From contig NZ_MJEH01000018.1 of NCBI RefSeq assembly GCF_001742425.1, positions 1 through 52,990 on the forward strand: a stretch of DNA of 52,990 bases. The letters are read 5' to 3'. The notes under the pieces are model-generated. The model searched no databases and was not told where the DNA came from. It worked only from the letters and a program-made list of their open reading frames with translations. Source of the stretch: Bacillus solimangrovi. Lineage in GTDB: Bacteria; Bacillota; Bacilli; Bacillales; Bacillaceae_N. Below, in pieces: positions 1 to 7,472 of this stretch; the stretch's first letter is position 1; each line of letters opens with the position of its first letter. A program made the translations under genes and the position numbers.

Positions 1-1679
1 ATATGTATGCGGGTCATACGTGGGCATCTGGTCATGCAAAATTCTTTGATGGTAATAACAATGAATCATCATCTGAAGCAATGAATGCGTGGGCAGGTAT
101 CATTCTTTGGGGAGAAGCGACAGACAATAAGGAGCTTCGTGATCTAGGTATCTATTTATTTACGACTGAAATGAACGCCATTAATGAATATTGGTTCGAC
201 GTATCTGGTGAGAATCACGCCTCTGGTTTCAATCGTGAGACAGCAAGTATGGTTTGGGGTGGAAAAACAGTTGGTGATGCAGTATGGTGGACGAATAACC
301 CAGAGGAGGTTCACGGGATTAACTGGTTACCAATTACAGGCGCATCACTCTATTTAACACAATATCCAGATTATACGAAACGTAATTACGACGCATTAGT
401 CGCTGAAAATGGTGGCGAGAATTGGGATGCATGGGAAGATATCATGTGGATGTACCGAGCGATCGAGAATCCTGAAGATGCAATTCGAAAGTTTAACGCA
501 AGAGAAAACGTTTTTGTCCCTGAAGGTGGGAATACAAAAGCGAATACGTATCATTGGATTCATAACTTGAATGCGTTAGGAAATGCTGATTCTTCAATAA
601 CAGCTGATTACCCAATATACGCAGTCTTTACAAAGGGCAATGAGAAAACGTATGTCGTCTACAACATGACGGATTCAGAGAAAACTGTAACATTCTCTGA
701 TGGTGTGAAAGTAACGGTTCAGCCACATGAATATAGTGTTAGTAATGGTTCAACAGATTCTGTTGAACAACCTACAGAAGAACCGAATGATCAACAATCA
801 GGATTCGATGCATTCGAAAGAATCGAAGCAGAGCAATACACTGAGATGAGTGGCATTGAAACCGAAGAGACGAGTGATGTTGATGGTGGTCTATACGTAG
901 GCTGGCTTGATAATGAAGATTATTTAGTCTTTAACGGTGTTGATTTTGGAAATGGAGCAACAGGTGTTGAAGCGAGAATTGCTAGTGCAACAGAAGGAGG
1001 TACAATTGAGCTAAGACTTGATAGTAAGGACGGCGAATTAATCGGTACTATCGATCTTTCAAATACAGGTGGCTGGGAAGAGTGGGAAACAAAACAAGCA
1101 ACTATCTCAAATGCGACAGACATTCATGACTTATATGTCGTATTCAAAGGTGAAACGCAAGAGGGAATTGGGAATTTGAATTGGTTTAGCTTTACGCAAG
1201 AAGCTACGCCTGAACAACCCGAAGAACCAACAACAGAACAACCTGAAGAACCAAGTACGGAACAACCCGAAGAGCCAACAACAGAGCAGCCTGAAGAACC
1301 AAGTACGGAACAACCAGAAGAACCAACAACAGAGCAGCCTGAAGAACCAACAACAGAACAACCGACAGATCCAACGAACGAAATAACAGATGATAATGAG
1401 AATAGTATGATTGAAGCGGATGATTATACTGTTAACATCGTGAAGGATGAATCAACAAGTGTTACGTTTATCTTCAGCCCAACTGAAACAACAACATTAG
1501 TAGACCTACGATACAAGGTGAATGGTGATATACAACAAAATGTAAAAACAATAAAAAACGGTGAGAAATGGGAATTCACTGTAAAAGGAGTCCAAGAAGG
1601 GGATTCAATTGACTTCTATTACACGTATATTAAAGGAGAATTAGCATATGATTCACCGTGGTATGAGTTTACGAACTAA
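1..1679 (+). CDS. GH81 endo-beta-1,3-glucanase with CBM6 and CBM56 modules, 5'-truncated by the window edge
   Basis: C-terminal 558 residues of a secreted beta-1,3-glucan hydrolase; the start lies outside the window. The first 30 visible residues carry the GH81 active-site block (HTWASG, then DGNNNESSSEA), whose two glutamates (visible residues 21 and 25) match the catalytic-base region of the family. The GH81 core ends near residue 235. A CBM6-like beta-sandwich follows at about 266-398 (RIEAEQYTEMSG start, GLYVGWLDNEDYL). A Pro/Thr/Glu linker built of repeated 'EQPEEP(T/S)T' units covers about 400-457, and a CBM56-like beta-1,3-glucan-binding domain 468-558. It would act outside the cell on laminarin, curdlan or fungal walls. 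A strong terminator follows directly. The domain assignment is from recognised family motifs; substrate is inferred from the family. Confidence 0.88.
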   Translation, partial: MYAGHTWASGHAKFFDGNNNESSSEAMNAWAGIILWGEATDNKELRDLGIYLFTTEMNAINEYWFDVSGENHASGFNRETASMVWGGKTVGDAVWWTNNPEEVHGINWLPITGASLYLTQYPDYTKRNYDALVAENGGENWDAWEDIMWMYRAIENPEDAIRKFNARENVFVPEGGNTKANTYHWIHNLNALGNADSSITADYPIYAVFTKGNEKTYVVYNMTDSEKTVTFSDGVKVTVQPHEYSVSNGSTDSVEQPTEEPNDQQSGFDAFERIEAEQYTEMSGIETEETSDVDGGLYVGWLDNEDYLVFNGVDFGNGATGVEARIASATEGGTIELRLDSKDGELIGTIDLSNTGGWEEWETKQATISNATDIHDLYVVFKGETQEGIGNLNWFSFTQEATPEQPEEPTTEQPEEPSTEQPEEPTTEQPEEPSTEQPEEPTTEQPEEPTTEQPTDPTNEITDDNENSMIEADDYTVNIVKDESTSVTFIFSPTETTTLVDLRYKVNGDIQQNVKTIKNGEKWEFTVKGVQEGDSIDFYYTYIKGELAYDSPWYEFTN

Positions 1680-1700
1680 CAATTAATTCGTTTTATAATA

Positions 1701-1736
1701 AAAGCCTTGTTACATTAAAGTGTAACAAGGCTTTTG
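1701..1736 (+). terminator. Rho-independent terminator of the GH81 gene
   Basis: Perfect 14-bp stem (1701-1714 with 1721-1734), 6-nt loop, then T-rich sequence, 21 nt after the stop codon of the glucanase gene. Confidence 0.85.
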
Positions 1737-1847
1737 AATGTTGTATAAAAGATATATTTTTTAAGCGTAATTGCGTTCTACCGCTACGATAGTAAATGAC
1801 AACATGTAAAAGAACGAATGATAATGTAATGTAACTAATATTTGCTA

Positions 1848-1979
1848 CTATTGTTCACGAAATATTACGCCAGAAGTTCCTCGTCGTGCAATCAAAACAT
1901 CTAGTGTTCCTTGATTTTCCAAATGTGTTGATAGCTCAGTAGGATCAATGATTTGAGCAGTATAACGAATAAATGTTAG
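1848..1979 (-). pseudogene. C-terminal coding remnant, unrecognised family
   Basis: An open frame of about 43 codons without a start codon, beginning right after the stop of the DJ-1-like gene in another frame. The translation is protein-like (IIDPTELSTHL, then GTLDVLIARRGTSGVIFREQ) and ends in two adjacent stops. It reads as the tail of a conserved protein whose front part has been deleted. I do not recognise the family. It could equally be a chance open frame. Confidence 0.35.
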
Positions 1980-2530
1980 CCTCTAAGTTGATTTTTGAAA
2001 TATAACACCGTCTCTAATTCATCTTCTCTATCTTTGAAAATAGTTAACTGTTTTCCTACTGCTACAGCAAATTCAACATATGCATTTCCTTCAGCTGTAA
2101 TTAAGTTCTCACATACGGTTACGTCGGTTTCACTCTTATATTGCAAGTTTAAATAGTGATCAAATTCATCTCCTATTGAAGATGAATACTTTCTTTCTCT
2201 TAAAACATCCGCAGCGCCTAAGAATGTTGGAGCGCCACAAATTGCCGCAATCCATTTCTTCTTCTCATTAAATTGCTGAATTAAGCTCAAAAACTTCTCT
2301 TCCTTAATCATTTCTGCTGGATCTCCACCAGGAATAATTAAAATATCAAAATCGTCAGCATGGCAGTCCTCAACCTTAAAATCAACCTTCACTTTGAAGT
2401 TTCCCTTATGAGTAACTTCTTCATTTATTGCAGTAGTACTAATTTCAACATTCGTAAGCTGTAAAATGTAAGATAACGTACTGATTTCCCACTCTACATA
2501 TCCATCGTATAACAAAAATAATGCTTTCAT
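1976..2530 (-). CDS. DJ-1/PfpI family protein (type 1 glutamine amidotransferase-like)
   Basis: 184-residue single-domain protein of the DJ-1/PfpI/ThiJ superfamily. It starts MKALFLLYDGYVEWE, has the IIPGGDP loop near residue 68, and the nucleophile-elbow cysteine in AAICGAPTFLG (Cys98 with this start). Family members include chaperones, glyoxalase-like enzymes and peptidases; the exact activity cannot be read here. I chose the ATG at 2530 because AAGGGG lies 9 nt upstream; the in-frame ATG at 2539 has no spacing to that site. A 17-codon ORF with a near-identical ribosome site sits just upstream. Confidence 0.8.
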   Translation of the reverse strand: MKALFLLYDGYVEWEISTLSYILQLTNVEISTTAINEEVTHKGNFKVKVDFKVEDCHADDFDILIIPGGDPAEMIKEEKFLSLIQQFNEKKKWIAAICGAPTFLGAADVLRERKYSSSIGDEFDHYLNLQYKSETDVTVCENLITAEGNAYVEFAVAVGKQLTIFKDREDELETVLYFKNQLRG

Positions 2531-2553
2531 ATGAGACATCCCCTTAAAAAATA

Positions 2554-2607
2554 TTAACTAAGACACGTACCAACAACGTTTTCTTCTATAGTAATATCAA
2601 ATCCCAT
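2554..2607 (-). CDS. 17-residue leader-type ORF upstream of the DJ-1-like gene
   Basis: ATG preceded by AAAGGGGATGATCTT, a strong ribosome site nearly identical to that of the following gene. It encodes MGFDITIEENVVGTCLS and stops 23 nt before the next start codon. It may be a leader peptide, or the stub of a gene lost by deletion. No family recognised. Confidence 0.35.
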   Translation of the reverse strand: MGFDITIEENVVGTCLS

Positions 2608-2853
2608 AAGATCATCCCCTTTATAAGTTAGCATAGCAAATCTATTTCATTTTAGCATAATTTTCAAAATAATCATAAATTAGTATTAGTAGGAGTGCGG
2701 ATTCTATTGTATTTATTTTCATTAATTGGTATTATTTTCTTAATTAATTCGGTAAAAATTTGAATACAAATCATAAATTAATAAATGAATGATTTCTAAT
2801 CAACATTTATTATTGTATCAAAAAACATACTTATGAAAGTGTGGTGATAAAAC
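2608..2853. other. AT-rich intergenic stretch
   Basis: No convincing gene. It holds a direct repeat (AATCATAAATTA at about 2670 and 2772) and probably the promoter of the leftward DJ-1 unit. Nothing else that I can support. Confidence 0.4.
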
Positions 2854-2961
2854 GTGATTGTTATTATAGGTATTTTGTTAATTGCAACAATAAGTATGTT
2901 AATTTTGAGTGGGAAAATGTGTCTATCATTAGTGAATACGATGCGAGGTAAGAGAGGATAG
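2854..2961 (+). CDS. Small single-span membrane protein, 35 aa
   Basis: GTG start with GTGGTGAT five nt upstream (AGGAGGTGAT-like). The product is one hydrophobic segment (VIIGILLIATISMLIL) followed by a short basic tail ending MRGKRG. No family recognised. The ribosome site and the clear membrane segment favour a real small gene, but the region is AT-rich and chance is possible. Confidence 0.4.
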   Translation: MIVIIGILLIATISMLILSGKMCLSLVNTMRGKRG

Positions 2962-2968
2962 GTATAAA

Positions 2969-3138
2969 GGGTCACTTATTACATGTCAACAATCGCAACA
3001 AGTCCTTCTTCAACTTATTATAGGTTGGGAAAACTGGGCAATATCATTGCGGTAGCAAGTGTCAGTTTTGACCAAGCTGGTTCAACTAACTATCAGTAGG
3101 GGATTAAGAAAAACCTCCACTGATGGTTAGTTTTTGCT
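2969..3138 (+). repeat. Dispersed structured intergenic repeat, copy a (degenerate), ending in a terminator hairpin
   Basis: Resembles the copies at 29301, 50281, 50531, 51465 and 52626. It shares the segments AGTGTCAG, GGTTCAACTAA, then ATCAGT-GGGG...CCTCCACTGAT-GGTTAG and a T-run. The last part forms a terminator-like hairpin (about 3086-3133, TTTTT tail). The 5' stem seen in better copies has decayed here. Confidence 0.55.
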
Positions 3139-3193
3139 TAATAGGATACTAAACAAATTTACTTGATATTTACGCAATTTCCTAAATGAAATG

Positions 3194-3655
3194 TCATTCA
3201 CCATCTTTAATTTGTTCTTCAAGAATGAACAGTTTTATATGATTAGTTAAATTATTTTGAACGTTAGTGATAGGACGCCCAATTAGAAGAATCTTTGCAC
3301 GTTCGGAGACTAAATTCTCTTTTTTCATTTCTTCCAAGGAATATTCTAGTGATTGTGTAAAATAAATATTGTATGTAATGGCGACGTCATGCATTCTTTT
3401 TAAGTTTTCAGGGGGAACTAAACTATTGAAGAACTCGATCTCTTCTTTCATTTTCTCAACTCTATCTTGAATAAGGTTGATCTTCGACAAATCACTCTCA
3501 CTATTTTGAACAAGTTCAGGAATATCTTTTTTAAAGCTATTGATTTCATGTAGGTATTCCTCTGTACCTACAAAATAATCCTTGGTAGGGACATTTTCAT
3601 TCGTACAACCTACTATTAATAGTAAAACAAGTAATAAAGAAACTGTTTTTCTCAT
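3194..3655 (-). CDS. Small lipoprotein, unknown function
   Basis: 153-residue exported protein with a type II signal peptide: MRKTVSLLLVLLLIVGC, lipobox Cys17 (IVGC). The mature part is helical and charged (LSKINLIQDRVEKMKEEIEFFNSL..), probably a helical bundle facing the outer side of the membrane. I chose the ATG at 3655, six nt after GAGGTG; upstream GTG and TTG codons overlap the ribosome site. It has no operon partner; the repeat at 2969-3138 lies downstream and converges on it. No known family recognised. Confidence 0.75.
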   Translation of the reverse strand: MRKTVSLLLVLLLIVGCTNENVPTKDYFVGTEEYLHEINSFKKDIPELVQNSESDLSKINLIQDRVEKMKEEIEFFNSLVPPENLKRMHDVAITYNIYFTQSLEYSLEEMKKENLVSERAKILLIGRPITNVQNNLTNHIKLFILEEQIKDGE

Positions 3656-3782
3656 CAACACACCTCAACATTATTCTTCATAACAACCTAAGCTATTTTT
3701 TAAACATAACTGCTTATTAGTTGAATAAAAAGAAAATTTTTATACCGTAAACTTAGATAGATTAAGTGTATCATATGTTGCT

Positions 3783-4184
3783 TTATTTTGAATTAATTTC
3801 CTTTTTGTAACTTATAGTTATTGTGACTTCATTTCGCTGATAATGAGTTCTCTCAAACACTTGGATCCAAGAAAGATAATTGTTTAGAGACTTATTTGAA
3901 ACGCCAAAATATTGTTGTACTTTAGTTACGCTTTGCATGTGATAAGGAACTATTGTGCGAATTTTTCCGTTCCAATTGAGGATTATGCAGTAAAAGTATC
4001 TGTTTACATTATTTTTAAGTGACAATTCTCTGATGAATTTAGATTTTGAATGGCTTACAGGATATCGGTTACTCTCTTTGTCATCACCACCATATTTTGA
4101 TGGCTTCGTCCATATTATGAAACATAACGCAGTTGTGCAAGAAAAGCGTAGTTTTGCATTGTTAAAGTTAATTGAGGTCTGAGT
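3783..4184 (-). pseudogene. Open frame without a good start; probable decayed gene
   Basis: A 133-codon open stretch between stops. The only start candidates are a TTG at 4025, giving 80 residues, and a late ATG; neither has a clear ribosome site. The translation looks protein-like (KPSKYGGDDKESNRYPVSH; NRYFYCIILNWNGKIR). It lies in the decayed zone before the CRISPR leader. I do not recognise it. A short real protein from 4025 is the alternative. Confidence 0.3.
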
Positions 4185-4454
4185 TCAAACTTAAGAAATT
4201 TGTTCATATAAACTCAATATCAGCACAGAATTCTAACAGAGCTAAAAATTCAATTATACTTCAAAGGCAAACAACCATTAATACATCAACTCTCATGTAT
4301 ACTTATTGAAATGATGTTGTATTTCTTTGTTTTAGTTGGTAGTATTTACATAATATAAGTGAGCAAAATTACTATAAAGTTTTGTGAACAACTTAGGTAT
4401 ACATCATGACTATTAATGATATATAGCTGAGTGTTAGTTAAAAGTAATGCGAAA
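4185..4454. other. Intergenic stretch before CRISPR leader 1
   Basis: No gene or clear signal supported. AT-rich, no strong ribosome sites. Confidence 0.4.
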
Positions 4455-4638
4455 TTGCAGTAGATCTATTTTATAGGTAGATTGGTTCAACTTCTTGGTA
4501 TGAAAGGGATTGAGAGTTGTTTCTGAGTAATTCTAAAAACATAACCTCCGATCTACTGCAAAATCAATGAAAGTAGATACATTGGGAATTGGTTCAAAGC
4601 TTTATGTATCAAGGCTTTGAGTAATTGTGATTTTCGGG
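4455..4638 (+). promoter_or_regulatory. CRISPR leader 1, with nested inverted repeats
   Basis: Borders the first repeat of array 1. A perfect 12-bp inverted repeat (TTGCAGTAGATC at 4455-4466, GATCTACTGCAA at 4550-4561) brackets about 83 nt. A second hairpin TCAAAGC/GCTTTGA (4594-4600, 4614-4620) lies between it and the first repeat. The segment GATCTACTGCAAAATCAATGA and the junction TGATTTT(C/T)GGG are shared with leader 2, which marks this as the leader-proximal, spacer-acquiring end. Leaders normally hold the pre-crRNA promoter and the integration signals. Confidence 0.75.
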
Positions 4639-6429
4639 GTTTTATATGAACGTAGTGAGATATAAAGTCATTATATTTTTTAGCCACAAAATTATAGTCA
4701 AGCGTTTTATATGAACGTAGTGAGATATAAAGGTAGGTGCTGTTGGTGGATTCACATCACCAAAACCGTTTTATATGAACGTAGTGAGATATAAAGCCAC
4801 TATAAGCAGGTGTATCAGATAGTATCGTAAACGTTTTATATGAACGTAGTGAGATATAAAGTGAATAACGTAATCTAACTGCTTTCTAATACGAACAGTT
4901 TTATATGAACGTAGTGAGATATAAAGTGCAAGGGATAATTTGCGTATACCTTTTTTCCCTTCTGTTTTATATGAACGTAGTGAGATATAAAGAGAGTAAC
5001 ATAATCGACTTCAATATCAAACTCTCCAAGTTTTATATGAACGTAGTGAGATATAAAGTTGATCGTTGCTTGCATTTACTACTTCAAAACGATAAGTTTT
5101 ATATGAACGTAGTGAGATATAAAGACACATAAGCACCTGCACCAACTTCCACCGCTGCCGCGTTTTATATGAACGTAGTGAGATATAAAGAGTGGTAACT
5201 GGAAATGCTGGTGTAGGTAAAACTGCGTTTTATATGAACATAGTGAGATATAAAGACGTATTTTGAACCAAAGCGTCCCAATCTGCTTGAGTTTTATATG
5301 AACGTAGTGAGATATAAAGGAAAGGAAAGCTCTTCTTCATGTTTGCTCTTGTTAGTTTTATATGAACGTAGTGAGATATAAAGATGGGAGCCTTTAACAA
5401 TGCTACTACGGTTTTCTGGGTTTTATATGAACGTAGTGAGATATAAAGCAAAAGCAAAAGCATCAAATTTCGAAACTCGTGGTAATAGTTTTATATGAAC
5501 GTAGTGAGATATAAAGCCAAAATCGTTTACGACTTCGACTTCTTCCATTTCCGTTTTATATGAACGTAGTGAGATATAAAGTTGTAAACAACTGTCCTCG
5601 TCGTTCCTCCTGCGGGAGTTTTATATGAACGTAGTGAGATATAAAGAACATTTGAGGTACTGATAAGCTGAATACTTCACGTGTTTTATATGAACGTAGT
5701 GAGATATAAAGTTGTTAAACTTAAAAGTGTGGTCCGTAGGGCGCTTTTGTTTTATATGAACGTAGTGAGATATAAAGCAAGAAGAGACGACTGGTATCCT
5801 AGACCGTTTCAGCGTTTTATATGAACGTAGTGAGATATAAAGAAAATCGTCTATTAGGTGATTTTATGATTACAGAAACGTTTTATATGAACGTAGTGAG
5901 ATATAAAGGCATTTATTCGTACTTGAGCAAGACTAACCTCATACAGTTTTATATGAACGTAGTGAGATATAAAGCTGCCTTGCTCTCCGCAGAACATATG
6001 AAGTCCATACGTTTTATATGAACGTAGTGAGATATAAAGTTTATACAAAACGTCACTTACGAGAAACCTGTTGAGTTTTATATGAACGTAGTGAGATATA
6101 AAGTATGTAAAAGGTAAAGAAACAGCTCAACGGATCAAGTTTTATATGAACGTAGTGAGATATAAAGATATTTCTTGATACAATTCATCTTCAAAATTAT
6201 TAACGTTTTATATGAACGTAGTGAGATATAAAGTGTATTTGTGACGCTAGTTTACATCAAGAATTAACTGGTTTTATATGAACGTAGTGAGATATAAAGT
6301 TTGATGTTGCTCAATATTAGATAAGGGGAACCTTGGTTTTATATGAACGTAGTGAGATATAAAGGAACAACGGCAAATATTTATAGACTATATTGTCTTA
6401 GTTTTATATGAACATAGTGAGAAATAAAA
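4639..6429 (+). CRISPR. CRISPR array 1: 28 repeats, 27 spacers
   Basis: 29-nt repeat starting GTTTTATATGAACG and ending GTGAGATATAAAG, with spacers of about 35-38 nt. Nearly all repeats are identical. The tenth (5227) carries a G-to-A change inside (GAACATAG). The last (6401-6429) has the same change plus two more near its 3' end, which marks it as the distal end. The array is transcribed rightward from the leader at 4455-4638, towards cas6. The last eight repeat nt (ATATAAAG) would be the 5' handle of each crRNA. Short open frames across the array are translations of the repeat and are not genes. Confidence 0.98.
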
Positions 6430-6500
6430 GCATAATTTCTTAAATAGTACATTAACAAGTTCACTAAATTTTAACAATTCTAGCAATGTGTTTTACTCCT

Positions 6501-6518
6501 ATATGCTATAATGGTAAC
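6501..6518 (+). promoter_or_regulatory. Extended -10 promoter and self-target site upstream of cas6
   Basis: TGCTATAAT (6504-6512) is a consensus extended -10 for sigma-A; no good -35 is seen, as is usual for extended -10 promoters. Expected start of transcription is about 6518-6520, exactly where the degenerate repeat psiR1 begins. The 18 bp at 6501-6518 match the first 18 nt of the spacer at 6547-6581 (17/18, mismatch at position 12). CCT at 6498-6500 sits in the PAM position. It probably drives both the crRNA-like unit and the cas operon. Confidence 0.65.
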
Positions 6519-6610
6519 AAATGTAAAATCGTAGTGAGATATAAAGATATGCTATAACGGTAACTAAGTATTGAGAAGAACATTTAATTTGAACGTAGTG
6601 AGATGTGGAC
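6518..6610 (+). ncRNA. Putative Cas-regulating crRNA-like RNA (CreR/CreA type): psiR1 - spacer - psiR2
   Basis: PsiR1 (6518-6546) keeps the last 17 nt of the CRISPR repeat exactly, including the whole handle, while its first 12 nt are degenerate. A 35-nt spacer follows (6547-6581). PsiR2 (6582-6610) keeps about 22 of 29 repeat positions but has lost the handle. The unit is apart from array 1: 88 nt separate it from the last true repeat. Known CreA/CreR RNAs have this form: degenerate repeats, one spacer, position beside cas genes, and partial complementarity to a promoter so that Cascade binds without destruction. That this RNA is made and acts is inference. Confidence 0.6.
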
Positions 6611-6731
6611 ATCATAGTATGCACCACTTCAAACTAATAATAGGTAGGGTGTGATAATTATATTGTTATTCAAGTTTAGTATTGTACAGAGAAATGTAGC
6701 TAATTAGAACTATTAAAATGGGGATGAATAG

Positions 6732-7472
6732 ATGAGAATTCAAATTTCCTTTAGCGGTGATTGTTTGCCACTTTATTACCGAATGGGCATGTTAAGTATC
6801 GTGAAAGAAGCCCTCTCTCAATCTGATGAAAGTTATTTTAAACGTATATTTGAATCGAACAATAAAATGAAGCCATTTGGCTATGCAGTTTACCTCAAAG
6901 ATTTCTCCTTCCAAGATGATATCATCAAAGTTTCAGGTTTTAATATGATTGTAAGTTCAAGTGATTTTGAGTTTATGTTCCATTTTCACAATGGAATTCA
7001 GAAAATTAAAACTATTAGATATAAAGAATTTAAATGGACACGAGAAAATGTGCGTGTATTAAATGAACATCCGATTTCTTCTGAGAAAGTTTTGTTCAAA
7101 ACTCTTTCACCTCTACTAATTGAATCAAAAGATGGTAAACCACTTTCACCTACAGATAAAGATTATGAGAAAGAATTTAATTACTATTCAAACTTAGTTG
7201 TAGAAAATATGTTAAATAGAAGCTTACATAAGCGTATCAAAGTAACCCCTTTAAGTATGAAAAAGGTTGTCATAAAAGAATCAAACAGCAAATTAATAGA
7301 TTCAGGGGATAACTCCCAAAAGATATATTTCACTGCTTATAAAGGTTACTTAATGTTAGAGGGTCATCCAGATGATTTGATGTGTCTTTATCAGAATGGT
7401 TCGTCAAAGAGTAGGTCCTATGGCTTCGGATTGCTTGATGTTGAAATGGAGCGGGGTGAAGTAGTTGGCTAG
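6732..7472 (+). CDS. cas6: Cas6 CRISPR repeat endoribonuclease
   Basis: 246 residues, the usual length for type I-B Cas6, which cuts pre-crRNA in each repeat and leaves the 8-nt handle. The C-terminal glycine-rich loop typical of Cas6 is visible (NGSSKSRSYGFGLLDVE, about 222-239). The two ferredoxin-like halves are suggested by the N-terminal MRIQISFSGDCLPLYYR. The start ATG has GGGGATG eight nt upstream. First gene of the operon; its end overlaps cas8b by eight nt. The 5' region holds the psi-repeat unit, so cas6 may be the first target of self-regulation. Confidence 0.93.
   Translation: MRIQISFSGDCLPLYYRMGMLSIVKEALSQSDESYFKRIFESNNKMKPFGYAVYLKDFSFQDDIIKVSGFNMIVSSSDFEFMFHFHNGIQKIKTIRYKEFKWTRENVRVLNEHPISSEKVLFKTLSPLLIESKDGKPLSPTDKDYEKEFNYYSNLVVENMLNRSLHKRIKVTPLSMKKVVIKESNSKLIDSGDNSQKIYFTAYKGYLMLEGHPDDLMCLYQNGSSKSRSYGFGLLDVEMERGEVVG

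Noticed and set aside
4875-6048. Open frames of 60-78 codons inside array 1 and likewise at 16042-17182 in array 2
   Set aside because: They consist of the translated CRISPR repeat (FYMNVVRYK or FISHYVHIK) alternating with spacers; no ribosome sites.
6501-6581. Simple 46-bp tandem duplication as the whole explanation of the promoter-spacer match
   Set aside because: The copies diverge after 18 nt while the second degenerate repeat sits at exact spacer distance, which a plain duplication does not predict. A duplication may still be how the unit arose.
6501-6732. CreTA toxin-antitoxin reading of the psi-repeat unit
   Set aside because: The targeted promoter would start transcription at psiR1 itself, leaving no room for a CreT toxin gene between promoter and antitoxin; self-regulation of cas is simpler. 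Not excluded if a toxin lies after psiR2.
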